Assembly (NCBI GenBank): GCA_013151975.1
Contig: JAADHG010000278.1
Location: 1 to 7,104, forward strand
DNA: 7,104 bases
Source of the DNA: Chlorobiota bacterium
GTDB lineage: Bacteria; Bacteroidota; Bacteroidia; Flavobacteriales; Flavobacteriaceae
Direction: 5' to 3'
Numbering within the stretch: the first letter of the stretch is position 1; each line of letters begins with the position of its first letter. Under the pieces are notes generated by a model, which saw only the letters and a list, made by a program, of their open reading frames with translations, was not told the DNA's origin and searched no databases. Made by a program: the position numbers and the translations under genes. This document shows positions 1 through 6,233 of the stretch, in pieces.

Positions 1-733
1 CAGCATTTATATACACAGCCATACGTATAAACTCTAATTTATGTGTGTTTACTAACGCTAAGCTTTCTTCTATATTAACTAGTGCCTCTTTTATTTTGCC
101 AACTTCGCTTAGCACAAATGATAAATCACTTTTGGTATTGGCTAAGTATAAATAATTGCTCGTTTTTTCGGCCTCTTTAATAGCTCTCTTATAGTAATAT
201 ATTGCAGAGTCAGATTGCTTTTTTTTACCATAGACATTACCAATATTGGACAACATGCTAATACTATTTGGAAAATAATCTAGTGCTTTTTTAAAATTAG
301 TTAATGCTTTATCAAACTCTTGTTGTTCTAAGTAAATCGTTCCTATACTAGCCAAAAGTCTAACTCCGTATTTTTCTAGTGATTTTTCACCATCAATAAT
401 TTTCAAACCTTCTAGATAATAATCAATAGCTTTATAATGGTCGGATAAAAGATATTGATAAACGACTCCAATTCTTTCACAAGCCATAATGCGACCTTTT
501 GTGTAATTAATTGTATTGGCAACCTCTAGGGTTTTAAGACTGAAATCAAGCCAAGTAGAGTCTGTTGGAGTTAAAAAACTCTTTTTTGATATATACTCAT
601 TTCTTAAATTAATATACGTAGTGTCTGGTTTTTCATATTGGCTAATTACTTGTTCTAAAGAGTCTACAATTTTTTGTTGCGATAAGCATAAAGAGGAAAA
701 TGAAAGGAAATAAAAACATAATAAATGTCTCAT
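1..733 (-). CDS. Exported TPR protein, C-terminus beyond the left edge (possible sensor part of a regulator)
   Basis: Reading the minus strand from the ATG at 733 gives 244 uninterrupted codons to the window edge. Residues 1-18 are a signal peptide (MRHLLCFYFLSFSSLCLS) with QQ directly after the likely cut site. Helical repeats of TPR type follow at about 81-115, 124-157, 158-192 and 197-231; typical pieces are 'IGTIYLEQQEFDKALTNFKKAL' around 130-151 (shown in part by A-L-x-x-F-x-K-A-L) and 'IGNVY...SAIYYYKRAI'. In Bacteroidota, exported proteins with this start often continue through a membrane helix into a histidine kinase or a LuxR/LytTR-type DNA-binding domain. That part is not in this window, so a regulator role is only inferred. 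It is transcribed away from the operon at 903, sharing a 169-bp intergenic region, so it could control that operon. The start is chosen because it is the ATG that gives a clean signal peptide. TPR assignment is fairly sure; function is not known. Confidence 0.88.
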   Translation of the reverse strand, partial: MRHLLCFYFLSFSSLCLSQQKIVDSLEQVISQYEKPDTTYINLRNEYISKKSFLTPTDSTWLDFSLKTLEVANTINYTKGRIMACERIGVVYQYLLSDHYKAIDYYLEGLKIIDGEKSLEKYGVRLLASIGTIYLEQQEFDKALTNFKKALDYFPNSISMLSNIGNVYGKKKQSDSAIYYYKRAIKEAEKTSNYLYLANTKSDLSFVLSEVGKIKEALVNIEESLALVNTHKLEFIRMAVYINA

Positions 734-762
734 AATTTCATAAAAACAAGATTAATAGCAAT

Positions 763-771
763 CTAAAGATA
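763..771 (-). promoter_or_regulatory. Weak candidate -7 element for the TPR gene
   Basis: On the minus strand this reads TATCTTTAG, one base away from the Bacteroidota -7 consensus TAnnTTTG. It lies about 30 bp upstream of the TPR gene start. No convincing TTTG -33 partner is visible, and chance matches are frequent in such A/T-rich DNA. Confidence 0.2.
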
Positions 772-871
772 GGAATATAATTACGATAAACAGATTAAAT
801 GACGCAGAAATAAAGTAAACTCAAGCAGATATGAATTCTTTATAGTATTTATAGACAACATCTTGTACATT

Positions 872-880
872 TATTTTTGC
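872..880 (+). promoter_or_regulatory. Candidate -7 promoter element for the four-gene operon
   Basis: TATTTTTGC matches the Bacteroidota -7 consensus TAnnTTTG exactly and lies 22 bp before the start codon at 903. The expected -33 TTG motif is absent at the usual distance; only TTTATAG at 848-854 is near. It is the best promoter candidate seen in the window and fits a single transcript starting ahead of gene A, but the short leader and poor -33 element keep it tentative. Confidence 0.35.
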
Positions 881-902
881 TGTTAATCAATTATTTTTAA
901 AA

Positions 903-2192
903 ATGAAATTCAAAAAAAGAACTGTACTTTTTCTAGTCCTTATTTCATGTTTCATAACTTTTTCGCAGGAGAATATTCTAGATGTTAAATACAAAAGAAG
1001 CTCTTTATATACATTAATGTTAAGTAACAATAGTAGAGCTCATAGTAATAGTATAATAGAATCTTTTATAAACACACCCTTATCTGAAAAATTCAATAAT
1101 CATGCTATTGGTACTAAGATTATTACTAATGCAAGTTTAAAATATGCTACTAAAAAGTCAAAAAGTAAAAAATTAAAAGGAGGCATATTCTCTCGTCTTC
1201 CTAAGATTCCTAAAATTCCTGTAAATATTTCAAACCCACAGAAGAAATCTAAAGAAGATCAACAAATAGCTATACTCAATCATTTAAACACAAATAATTT
1301 CGCTAAGGCAATGATAGAAAAATGGTTTAGCCGAAGTAAAAAAGGAGGCTTTAATATGAGTTTAATTGCTGAGAGGGGTTCTTATAATGCAACAGATTTA
1401 GACATTAAGATAGCAAAACAAACGGTAAGAGGTCTTGCTATGCTATCAGACGCAGGTGAATCCTTAATAAATAATACTTTTGTAATTGTAAATGATTTCA
1501 AATTTACTAATAAAGAAGAAGTAGCCAAAAAAGTCAAAGTAATTATAGCTGAAATTCCTAGGGCATCTTCAAAAAAAGCAAACACTACAAAGGAGGGAGT
1601 AGAATTTTTTGGAAAAGGATATGTCGTAAAAACTACAGCCTATTTATATAAATTGGTTTGGAATGAAGAAATAGCTGCAATTTTTTATAATGATTTCTGG
1701 ACAGAAGACACCTCGTTAGATTTAAATAGGAAAAAAGCATTTGATAAAACTAATATTTTCAAACTTCAATTAGTTGGTAAGCAAACGGCTTGGGCTGATG
1801 TTCAAAGTACAGTATTAACAAAAAAATCTAATGATGAATTAATTGCAATAGCCACAGTAAAAGCTGCAGATAATGTTATTGCCAAATTGCAGAGAAAATA
1901 TGAAGTATTCCGCACGAAAACACCTCTGTTAAGTGGCGATCCTTTATCAGCAAAAATAGGATTTAAAGAGGGTCTTGAAAAGGGCGATAGATACGAAGTG
2001 TTAGAACAATTTATCAATAATAATGGTATTACTAAATATAAACGCATTGGCGTTATTAAGGTTGACAAAGATCATATTTGGGATAACCGCTATATGGCAG
2101 AAGAAGAAAACCCATCTACCATAGAATTCACCAAATTTAGTGGGTCAAAAAATAAGTACTACTCAGGTATGCTGATTAGACAAATAAATTAA
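903..2192 (+). CDS. Exported protein A of unknown function, first gene of the four-gene operon
   Basis: 429 aa. Residues 1-21 form a signal peptide (ending ITFS) followed by QEN, so the protein is exported. A lysine-rich, low-complexity stretch covers about 81-118 (KKSKSKK, PKIPKIP, PQKKSK) and probably links a small N-terminal segment to the main body. The central part, about 150-330, has the striking segment GESLINNTFVIVNDFKF (185-201) and then alternating strands and helices. The C-terminal part, about 345-429, reads KIGFKEGLEKGDRYEVLE, then RIGVIKVDKDHIWDN; a 'G-x-x-x-G-x-x-x-GD-x-x-V' strand pattern followed by 'IGVIKV' is what small beta domains such as FlgT-C look like. That likeness is my reading of the pattern, not a search result. 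I believe relatives exist in other Bacteroidota next to DUF6175-type genes. Gene B starts 20 bp downstream. No SD precedes the start; the A/T-rich leader is normal for this phylum. Coding call is sure, function unknown. Confidence 0.9.
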   Translation: MKFKKRTVLFLVLISCFITFSQENILDVKYKRSSLYTLMLSNNSRAHSNSIIESFINTPLSEKFNNHAIGTKIITNASLKYATKKSKSKKLKGGIFSRLPKIPKIPVNISNPQKKSKEDQQIAILNHLNTNNFAKAMIEKWFSRSKKGGFNMSLIAERGSYNATDLDIKIAKQTVRGLAMLSDAGESLINNTFVIVNDFKFTNKEEVAKKVKVIIAEIPRASSKKANTTKEGVEFFGKGYVVKTTAYLYKLVWNEEIAAIFYNDFWTEDTSLDLNRKKAFDKTNIFKLQLVGKQTAWADVQSTVLTKKSNDELIAIATVKAADNVIAKLQRKYEVFRTKTPLLSGDPLSAKIGFKEGLEKGDRYEVLEQFINNNGITKYKRIGVIKVDKDHIWDNRYMAEEENPSTIEFTKFSGSKNKYYSGMLIRQIN

Positions 2193-2212
2193 TCGGTTTT
2201 AAAACATAAACT

Positions 2213-2734
2213 ATGAAACTAAAAAACAGTTTACTATTAATCATTATGCTATGTGTTGGTATAACTGCAAATGCACAATGGAAAAAAAACAAAGCCAATG
2301 AAGACACCAAAATATGGAGATACGATTTAGAATGCGAAGGCATCGCCAAACAAGGCTCTAAACTTGTAAAGGTATGGTCGTATTCTAAAAACCCAAAGCA
2401 TGCTATTTCTCGGGGTATGAAAAATGCAGTTCATGGTATTATTTTTAAAGGATATGCTGGAGGCGGTCAGGGCTGTACTTCATTTAAACCATTAGTAAAA
2501 TCTGCAGAAACAGAAGCGAAGTTTAAAGATTTTTTTGACAAGTTTTTCCTAGATGGCGGCGAATACTTAAAATATGTTTCGGCAGCAACCGATGGAAGTA
2601 TTGCTGCAGGCGACCGTTTAAAAGTAAGCCGTAGAGAGTATAAAATTGGAATTATTGTAAACGTACAGTCAGACCAATTACGGAAGAGACTTGAAAAAGA
2701 AGGCATTATTAGAGGGTTAACCTCAGGATTCTAA
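2213..2734 (+). CDS. Small exported protein B, possibly LPP20/FlgT-N-like
   Basis: 173 aa. Residues 1-21 are a signal peptide ending ANA, followed by QW. The mature protein is one compact alpha/beta domain. It begins with a strand pair (WRYDLECEG, 35-43, and KLVKVWSYS, 50-58). A helix rich in small residues follows (HAISRGMKNAVHGIIF, 63-78), then a Gly-rich loop with Cys88, then a region ending SRREYKIGIIVNVQSDQLRKRLE (139-161). A strand, then an 'A-x-x-x-x-x-x-A' helix, then a final 'Y-x-x-x-x-x-V-x-V' strand and a helix is the order seen in LPP20 and FlgT-N domains of bacterial envelope proteins. This is inference from pattern only. Cys41 and Cys88 are the only cysteines in the mature part and could form a disulfide. 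It lies 20 bp after A and 18 bp before C, all on the same strand, so it is very probably co-transcribed with them. Confidence 0.9.
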   Translation: MKLKNSLLLIIMLCVGITANAQWKKNKANEDTKIWRYDLECEGIAKQGSKLVKVWSYSKNPKHAISRGMKNAVHGIIFKGYAGGGQGCTSFKPLVKSAETEAKFKDFFDKFFLDGGEYLKYVSAATDGSIAAGDRLKVSRREYKIGIIVNVQSDQLRKRLEKEGIIRGLTSGF

Positions 2735-2752
2735 ATAATATAAAATAAAAAG

Positions 2753-3709
2753 ATGAAAAAACACTATCAATTAGTTATTACACTCTGCTTTATGCTATTA
2801 AGCAGTGTTGTATTTAGTCAAGCCAAAAAGCCAACACTTATGGTTGTACCCAGTGATGTTTGGTGTAATCAAAATGGATATATGCTCAGTTTTAATGACC
2901 AAGGTACACTTGTTAAAATACCGGACTACAAAAAAGCATTTCAAGAAAACCCGGAAGTAATACAAGTTATTAGCCATATAAACGGGATGATGGCAGATAG
3001 AGGTTTTCCACTTAAAAACATGGAATCAGCCATAAAAACATTAAACTCGAATAGTGCTGAAGATAATATGAGAACCTCCAAAGCATCAGGTAGTGCCGTA
3101 AGTGAAAGCCCCATTGACGCTTTAAAAAAAGTGGCTAAAGCCGATATTATTATTCAGCTTACATGGACAGTAAATAAAACAGGACCAAAAAAATCTATTA
3201 CGTTCAATCTTCAAGGCTTAGATGCTTATACCGATAAGCAAGTAGCTACTGCTGTGGGCACTGGAGCACCGTCATTTTCAGCAGAAATTCCTGTATTGCT
3301 TGAGGAAGCTGTATTAGCGCATATGGATAACTTTTCGGAATCCTTACAAACACATTTTGATGATATGTTTGAGAATGGTCGAGAAATTATTGTTCGCATT
3401 CAAAAATGGGATGATTGGGATGGTAATCTGGAAACAGAGTTCGACGGTGAAGAGTTAGGGATTATTATAGAAGATTGGTTAGCAGATAATACGGTTAAAG
3501 GACGATTTAGCACTACTGACATGACCGAAGATATGGCACTATTTGAACAAGTACGAATTCCGCTTTATAATAATAAAGGAAGGGCTATCGACGCAAGACG
3601 GTATGTAAGAGACCTTAGTAAGTTCTTAAAAAGCCCACCTTATAATATACAAAACAAATTGGTAATGAAAGGTTTAGGAAGGGCAACTATAATATTAGGA
3701 AGTAAATAA
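2753..3709 (+). CDS. Exported DUF6175-like protein C
   Basis: 318 aa. The signal peptide covers about 1-22 (ending VVFS), followed by QAKKP. The sequence matches my memory of the Bacteroidota family DUF6175, function unknown; typical stretches are PTLMVVPSDVWCNQNGYM (27-44), GFPLKNMESAIKTL (84-97), SESPIDALKKVAKADIII (117-134) and FENGREIIVRIQ (206-217). The first two thirds read like a CsgG/TolB-N-type alpha/beta domain: a first strand (TLMVVPS), a helix and 'RGFPLKNMESAIKTL', then KADIIIQLTW, then a strand pair with LDAYTDKQVATAVGTGAPS, then a long helix ending near 205. In CsgG-like proteins these positions carry the 'AD-x-x-x-x-G' and 'D-x-x-T-G-x-x' strands. The last third (about 207-318) is a separate acidic region ending KGLGRATIILGSK. 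The fold is inference; the family name is recollection. It sits 18 bp after B and 11 bp before D. Confidence 0.9.
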   Translation: MKKHYQLVITLCFMLLSSVVFSQAKKPTLMVVPSDVWCNQNGYMLSFNDQGTLVKIPDYKKAFQENPEVIQVISHINGMMADRGFPLKNMESAIKTLNSNSAEDNMRTSKASGSAVSESPIDALKKVAKADIIIQLTWTVNKTGPKKSITFNLQGLDAYTDKQVATAVGTGAPSFSAEIPVLLEEAVLAHMDNFSESLQTHFDDMFENGREIIVRIQKWDDWDGNLETEFDGEELGIIIEDWLADNTVKGRFSTTDMTEDMALFEQVRIPLYNNKGRAIDARRYVRDLSKFLKSPPYNIQNKLVMKGLGRATIILGSK

Positions 3710-3720
3710 AATATAAACAA

Positions 3721-4671
3721 ATGAAAAAAACAATATATCTATTGATGCTTTTTAGCTCAATATCATTAATTGCCCAGAAAGACATAAATAATGATGGAAT
3801 TAACCTTGGGGCATATATCCCTGAGCAGATAGAAACAATTCCTTCATACGCTAGGAGTATGTTACAAAATAAGCTAAACCAGATTATTACAAAAAACGGA
3901 ATTAGTGATAATGGGTATAACTCCAGATTTATAATTACACCAAATATCACAGTACTGAGTAAGAATATTACTGCCACTGCTCCTCCAAAGGTGGCTTTGA
4001 ATTTGGAAGTTACATTTTATATTGGCGATGGTATTGCTGGTAAATTGTTTTCAAGTGAAACGGTTCAAATTAAAGGCGTAGGCACAAATGAAACCAAAGC
4101 TTATATGGCTGCTTTAAGGCAAATAAAACCTAAAAACGCCTTAATTCAAGATTTGATTTCTAAAGGTAAAGAACGTATTATAGAATACTATAATAACAAT
4201 TGTGATCTTATTACTAAACAAGCAAACACTTTGGCCTCACAAAATAAGTTTGAAGAAGCCTTAGCAGTTATGGTAAGTGTTCCAGAAGTAAGTACTTGTT
4301 TTAATAAGGTAGAGTCCAAAATAAACACACTTTATATAAAGGCTATTAATGCGGGTTGTGCTCGCAAGTTAAATGAAGCCAAAAGCATTTGGGCTGCCAA
4401 TCAAAATCTTGATGCCGCTAACCAAGCCGGAGCCATATTAGCAACAATAGAACCAGAAGCAACTTGCTTTGAAGAGGTAAAAGCTTTGTACACCAACATT
4501 GCTGAACGTATTCGTACTAAAGAACTTTTGGATAGAGATTGGGAATATAAATTAAGAGTTCTGGATCTTAAAAAAACGGCTATAAATGCAGCCAGAGATG
4601 TTGGTGTTGCCTATGCTAGATATCACCGCCATTATGTTGTTTATAAGGTTAGACGCTGGTATTACTATTAA
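3721..4671 (+). CDS. Exported protein D with cysteine-paired helical repeat and basic-aromatic tail
   Basis: 316 aa. Signal peptide about 1-18 (ending SLIA), followed by QKD. Residues 28-150 form an alpha/beta domain: LGAYIPEQIETIPSYARSML, then SRFIITPNITVLS, ALNLEVTFYIGDG, and VQIKGVGTNETKAYMAALRQI. The last segment, a strand then 'G-x-G-x-x-x-x-x-A-x-x-x-A', resembles envelope proteins of the LPP20/CsgG type (inference). Residues 158-265 are helical and consist of two related units, each starting with Cys (161, 213) and ending with a TCF motif (Cys193, Cys249), as in a TPR-like duplication. The C-terminus contains AARDVGVAYARYH and ends in a run of Arg and Tyr (VRRWYYY). I recall relatives in other Bacteroidota in the same neighbourhood. 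It is the last gene of the tight cluster, 11 bp after C; the next start lies 54 bp on. Function unknown. Confidence 0.9.
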   Translation: MKKTIYLLMLFSSISLIAQKDINNDGINLGAYIPEQIETIPSYARSMLQNKLNQIITKNGISDNGYNSRFIITPNITVLSKNITATAPPKVALNLEVTFYIGDGIAGKLFSSETVQIKGVGTNETKAYMAALRQIKPKNALIQDLISKGKERIIEYYNNNCDLITKQANTLASQNKFEEALAVMVSVPEVSTCFNKVESKINTLYIKAINAGCARKLNEAKSIWAANQNLDAANQAGAILATIEPEATCFEEVKALYTNIAERIRTKELLDRDWEYKLRVLDLKKTAINAARDVGVAYARYHRHYVVYKVRRWYYY

Positions 4672-4693
4672 TAATTATTCCTTAAAAAAAGTG

Positions 4694-4713
4694 AATAAGC
4701 TATTAATCATTTA
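4694..4713 (+). repeat. Leader repeat, copy 1 (upstream of gene E)
   Basis: AATAAGCTATTAATCATTTA lies 12 bp before the start codon of E. The same 20 bases occur at 5182-5201 with one difference, 11 bp before the start codon of F. Same orientation and almost the same distance to the start suggest a shared leader or translation element rather than chance, although the DNA is very A/T-rich. No promoter consensus overlaps it. Confidence 0.4.
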
Positions 4714-4725
4714 TAATTTAAAATT

Positions 4726-5145
4726 ATGAAAAAAATAATTTTACTCATTTCAATATTAACTATCGTATATGGCTTTAGTAGTGTAGATGATAATCATTTA
4801 ATACCTGAAAAATCAGGTTTATTGGAAAGCAAATTTGGTGTTTGGAAAGGGACTGGTTCGCAGTCAGGGATGTCATGGACTATAAAAATTACTTTAAATA
4901 GTAACGAGCAACTAATCGAATATCCTTCATTGGGATGTAAAGAGTTTTTAATTCTTATAGATGAAACCACTACGCAATTATTATTTCGAGAAACCATTAC
5001 AACCAATACGGTTTGCTTTAATCAAGGATTTGTTGAGCTAATAGAAACTTCAGAAACTACAATGGATTATAGTTTCTATTTCTCAAATGCTGAAAATGAA
5101 AAAGGAAAATTAGGAGCAACTGGTAGTGTTAAAAAGGTAAAATAA
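4726..5145 (+). CDS. Small exported beta-rich protein E with YPSLGC motif
   Basis: 139 aa. A signal peptide covers about 1-18 (MKKIILLISILTIVYGFS). Unlike its neighbours it has no Gln after the predicted cut. The mature protein is almost all strand: FGVWKGTGSQSGMSWTIKITL (37-57), IEYPSLGCKEFLILI (64-78), QLLFRETITTNTVCFNQGFVELI (84-106, with Cys97), and MDYSFYF (113-119). I know a comparable set of signatures, W-x-G-T, YPSLGC-G-x-L, R-E-x-I, then C-x-x-x-G-x-V-x-L, from extracellular domains of actinobacterial serine/threonine kinases and stand-alone exported proteins. The fold is probably a small beta-barrel with Cys71 and Cys97 able to pair. Its ligand and role are unknown. It is 54 bp after D and 67 bp before F, so it may belong to either transcript or stand alone; no terminator hairpin is visible in either gap. 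Confidence 0.85.
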   Translation: MKKIILLISILTIVYGFSSVDDNHLIPEKSGLLESKFGVWKGTGSQSGMSWTIKITLNSNEQLIEYPSLGCKEFLILIDETTTQLLFRETITTNTVCFNQGFVELIETSETTMDYSFYFSNAENEKGKLGATGSVKKVK

Positions 5146-5181
5146 TAGCTCTTTAAGAAAATTAAATAAAAATTATTAAAC

Positions 5182-5201
5182 AATAAACTATTAATCATTT
5201 A
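5182..5201 (+). repeat. Leader repeat, copy 2 (upstream of gene F)
   Basis: AATAAACTATTAATCATTTA lies 11 bp upstream of the F start codon and differs at one base from the copy at 4694-4713. The shorter core TTAATCA is also found at 883-889 ahead of gene A, 13 bp before its start. Confidence 0.4.
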
Positions 5202-5212
5202 AAACTAAAACA

Positions 5213-6232
5213 ATGAAAACAAAACTATTTTTAAGTATAGCCCTAATGTTAGCCTTTTTTTGTTATTCGCAAAGTGTGATTACCGTAGATAACTCTGTTG
5301 GTAGTAACGCACAGTTTAGCGATTTGCAAAGTGCCATTTCATCAGCCAGTAATAACGATATTATTTATGTACATGCTTCCGAGATCAACTACGGTAATAT
5401 TACTATAGATAAACCATTAACACTAATAGGTTTTTCGCATAGCGATACCGATAAAGAGTCTATGGTAACCGATTTAATATTTGGTTCAAGTGCTTCTAAT
5501 TGCCGTATTACAGGTTTGCATATCACAGATGATGTCTTTGTTGATAATGTAGGTGTTACGTTAACCAATTTAGTATTCGAAAATAATAGGTTTGATGATG
5601 CTATAAATTTTGATAACGGAGGAGCTAATGATGTGCTTTTTAGAGGTAATATTATCTTTAATTTAGGAGATACTGGTACAAGCAGTGGTTCTAATAATTT
5701 AACAAATGCAATTGTTGAGAACAATATAATTACTAATAACATTTATATTAAACTTCATGAATCTGTTAGTATAAAAAATAATATTTTTTTAAATGAAAAT
5801 GTTATTGGTAACTTAAGTACAGCTACTGGAGATTTAATAATTCAGGATTGTATTTTTTATTCTTCAATAGGTTCAATTTATAATCCAAATAACACAGGTG
5901 TTGTTTTTGAGAATTGCTTAACCTATAATAATTTGAGTGGTGTTACTAATTTAGTGGGAACAAATAATATTAATGATGTTAATCCACTTTTTGTTAGCGC
6001 AACAGACGACCTATTTGATGCTGCTACAGACGATTATCATTTACAAGGAGGCTCACCAGCAATAGGAGTAGGAATTTCAGGTGGAGATTTAGGAATTTTT
6101 AATGCAGGTCCTTTTGTATTCAATAATTTTGGTTATACCAATGGTATTCCAACCGTTAAGATTACAGCAATTACAAATTCGGTTACAGTGGGTGGTAATT
6201 TAGAGGTTACTATTAATACTAACTCCAATTAA
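5213..6232 (+). CDS. Secreted right-handed beta-helix protein F
   Basis: 339 aa. Signal peptide about 1-19 (ending FCYS), then QSVITVDN. Residues 30-75 are the usual N-terminal cap of parallel beta-helix proteins: FSDLQSAISSASNNDIIYV, then GNITIDKPLTLIGF. Residues about 85-255 are short strand turns with repeated Asn-rich corners (FENNRF, FRGNIIFN, VENNIITNN, IKNNIFLN, VFENCLTYNN), typical of the pectate-lyase-like fold. The segment NPLFVSATDDLF...DYHLQGGSPAIGVG (257-287) is the common C-terminal closure of such helices. A short beta segment then follows (GIPTVKITAITNSVTVGGNLEVTINTNSN region, 311-339). No acidic catalytic set can be assigned, so a polysaccharide lyase activity is not claimed. 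No C-terminal type IX sorting domain of the usual kind is evident. It ends one base before gene G, so the two are almost surely co-translated. Confidence 0.9.
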   Translation: MKTKLFLSIALMLAFFCYSQSVITVDNSVGSNAQFSDLQSAISSASNNDIIYVHASEINYGNITIDKPLTLIGFSHSDTDKESMVTDLIFGSSASNCRITGLHITDDVFVDNVGVTLTNLVFENNRFDDAINFDNGGANDVLFRGNIIFNLGDTGTSSGSNNLTNAIVENNIITNNIYIKLHESVSIKNNIFLNENVIGNLSTATGDLIIQDCIFYSSIGSIYNPNNTGVVFENCLTYNNLSGVTNLVGTNNINDVNPLFVSATDDLFDAATDDYHLQGGSPAIGVGISGGDLGIFNAGPFVFNNFGYTNGIPTVKITAITNSVTVGGNLEVTINTNSN

Positions 6233-6233
6233 T

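Noticed and set aside
516..713. A plus-strand open frame of 65 codons opposite the TPR gene.
   Set aside because: It lies wholly within the coding part of the minus-strand TPR gene, gives no recognisable protein and has no leader of its own.
1802..2068. A minus-strand open frame of 88 codons opposite gene A.
   Set aside because: It is fully antisense to A and has no supporting motif, leader or neighbour.
4713..4727. Inverted repeat ATAATTT-a-AAATTAT overlapping the start of E, as a terminator or operator.
   Set aside because: It is made only of A and T with a one-base loop, so a stable hairpin is unlikely, and such palindromes are frequent by chance in this composition.
5146..5212. A terminator between E and F.
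   Set aside because: No G/C-containing stem followed by a T run is present on the plus strand; the gap is simply A/T-rich.
5389..5742. A minus-strand open frame of 117 codons opposite F.
   Set aside because: It is antisense to a clear beta-helix gene; the protein has no domain or signal of its own, and the frame follows from the codon bias of F.
5213..6232. F as a pectate or alginate lyase.
   Set aside because: The beta-helix fold is shared by many non-enzymes, and I see no set of conserved acidic and basic residues that would mark an active site.
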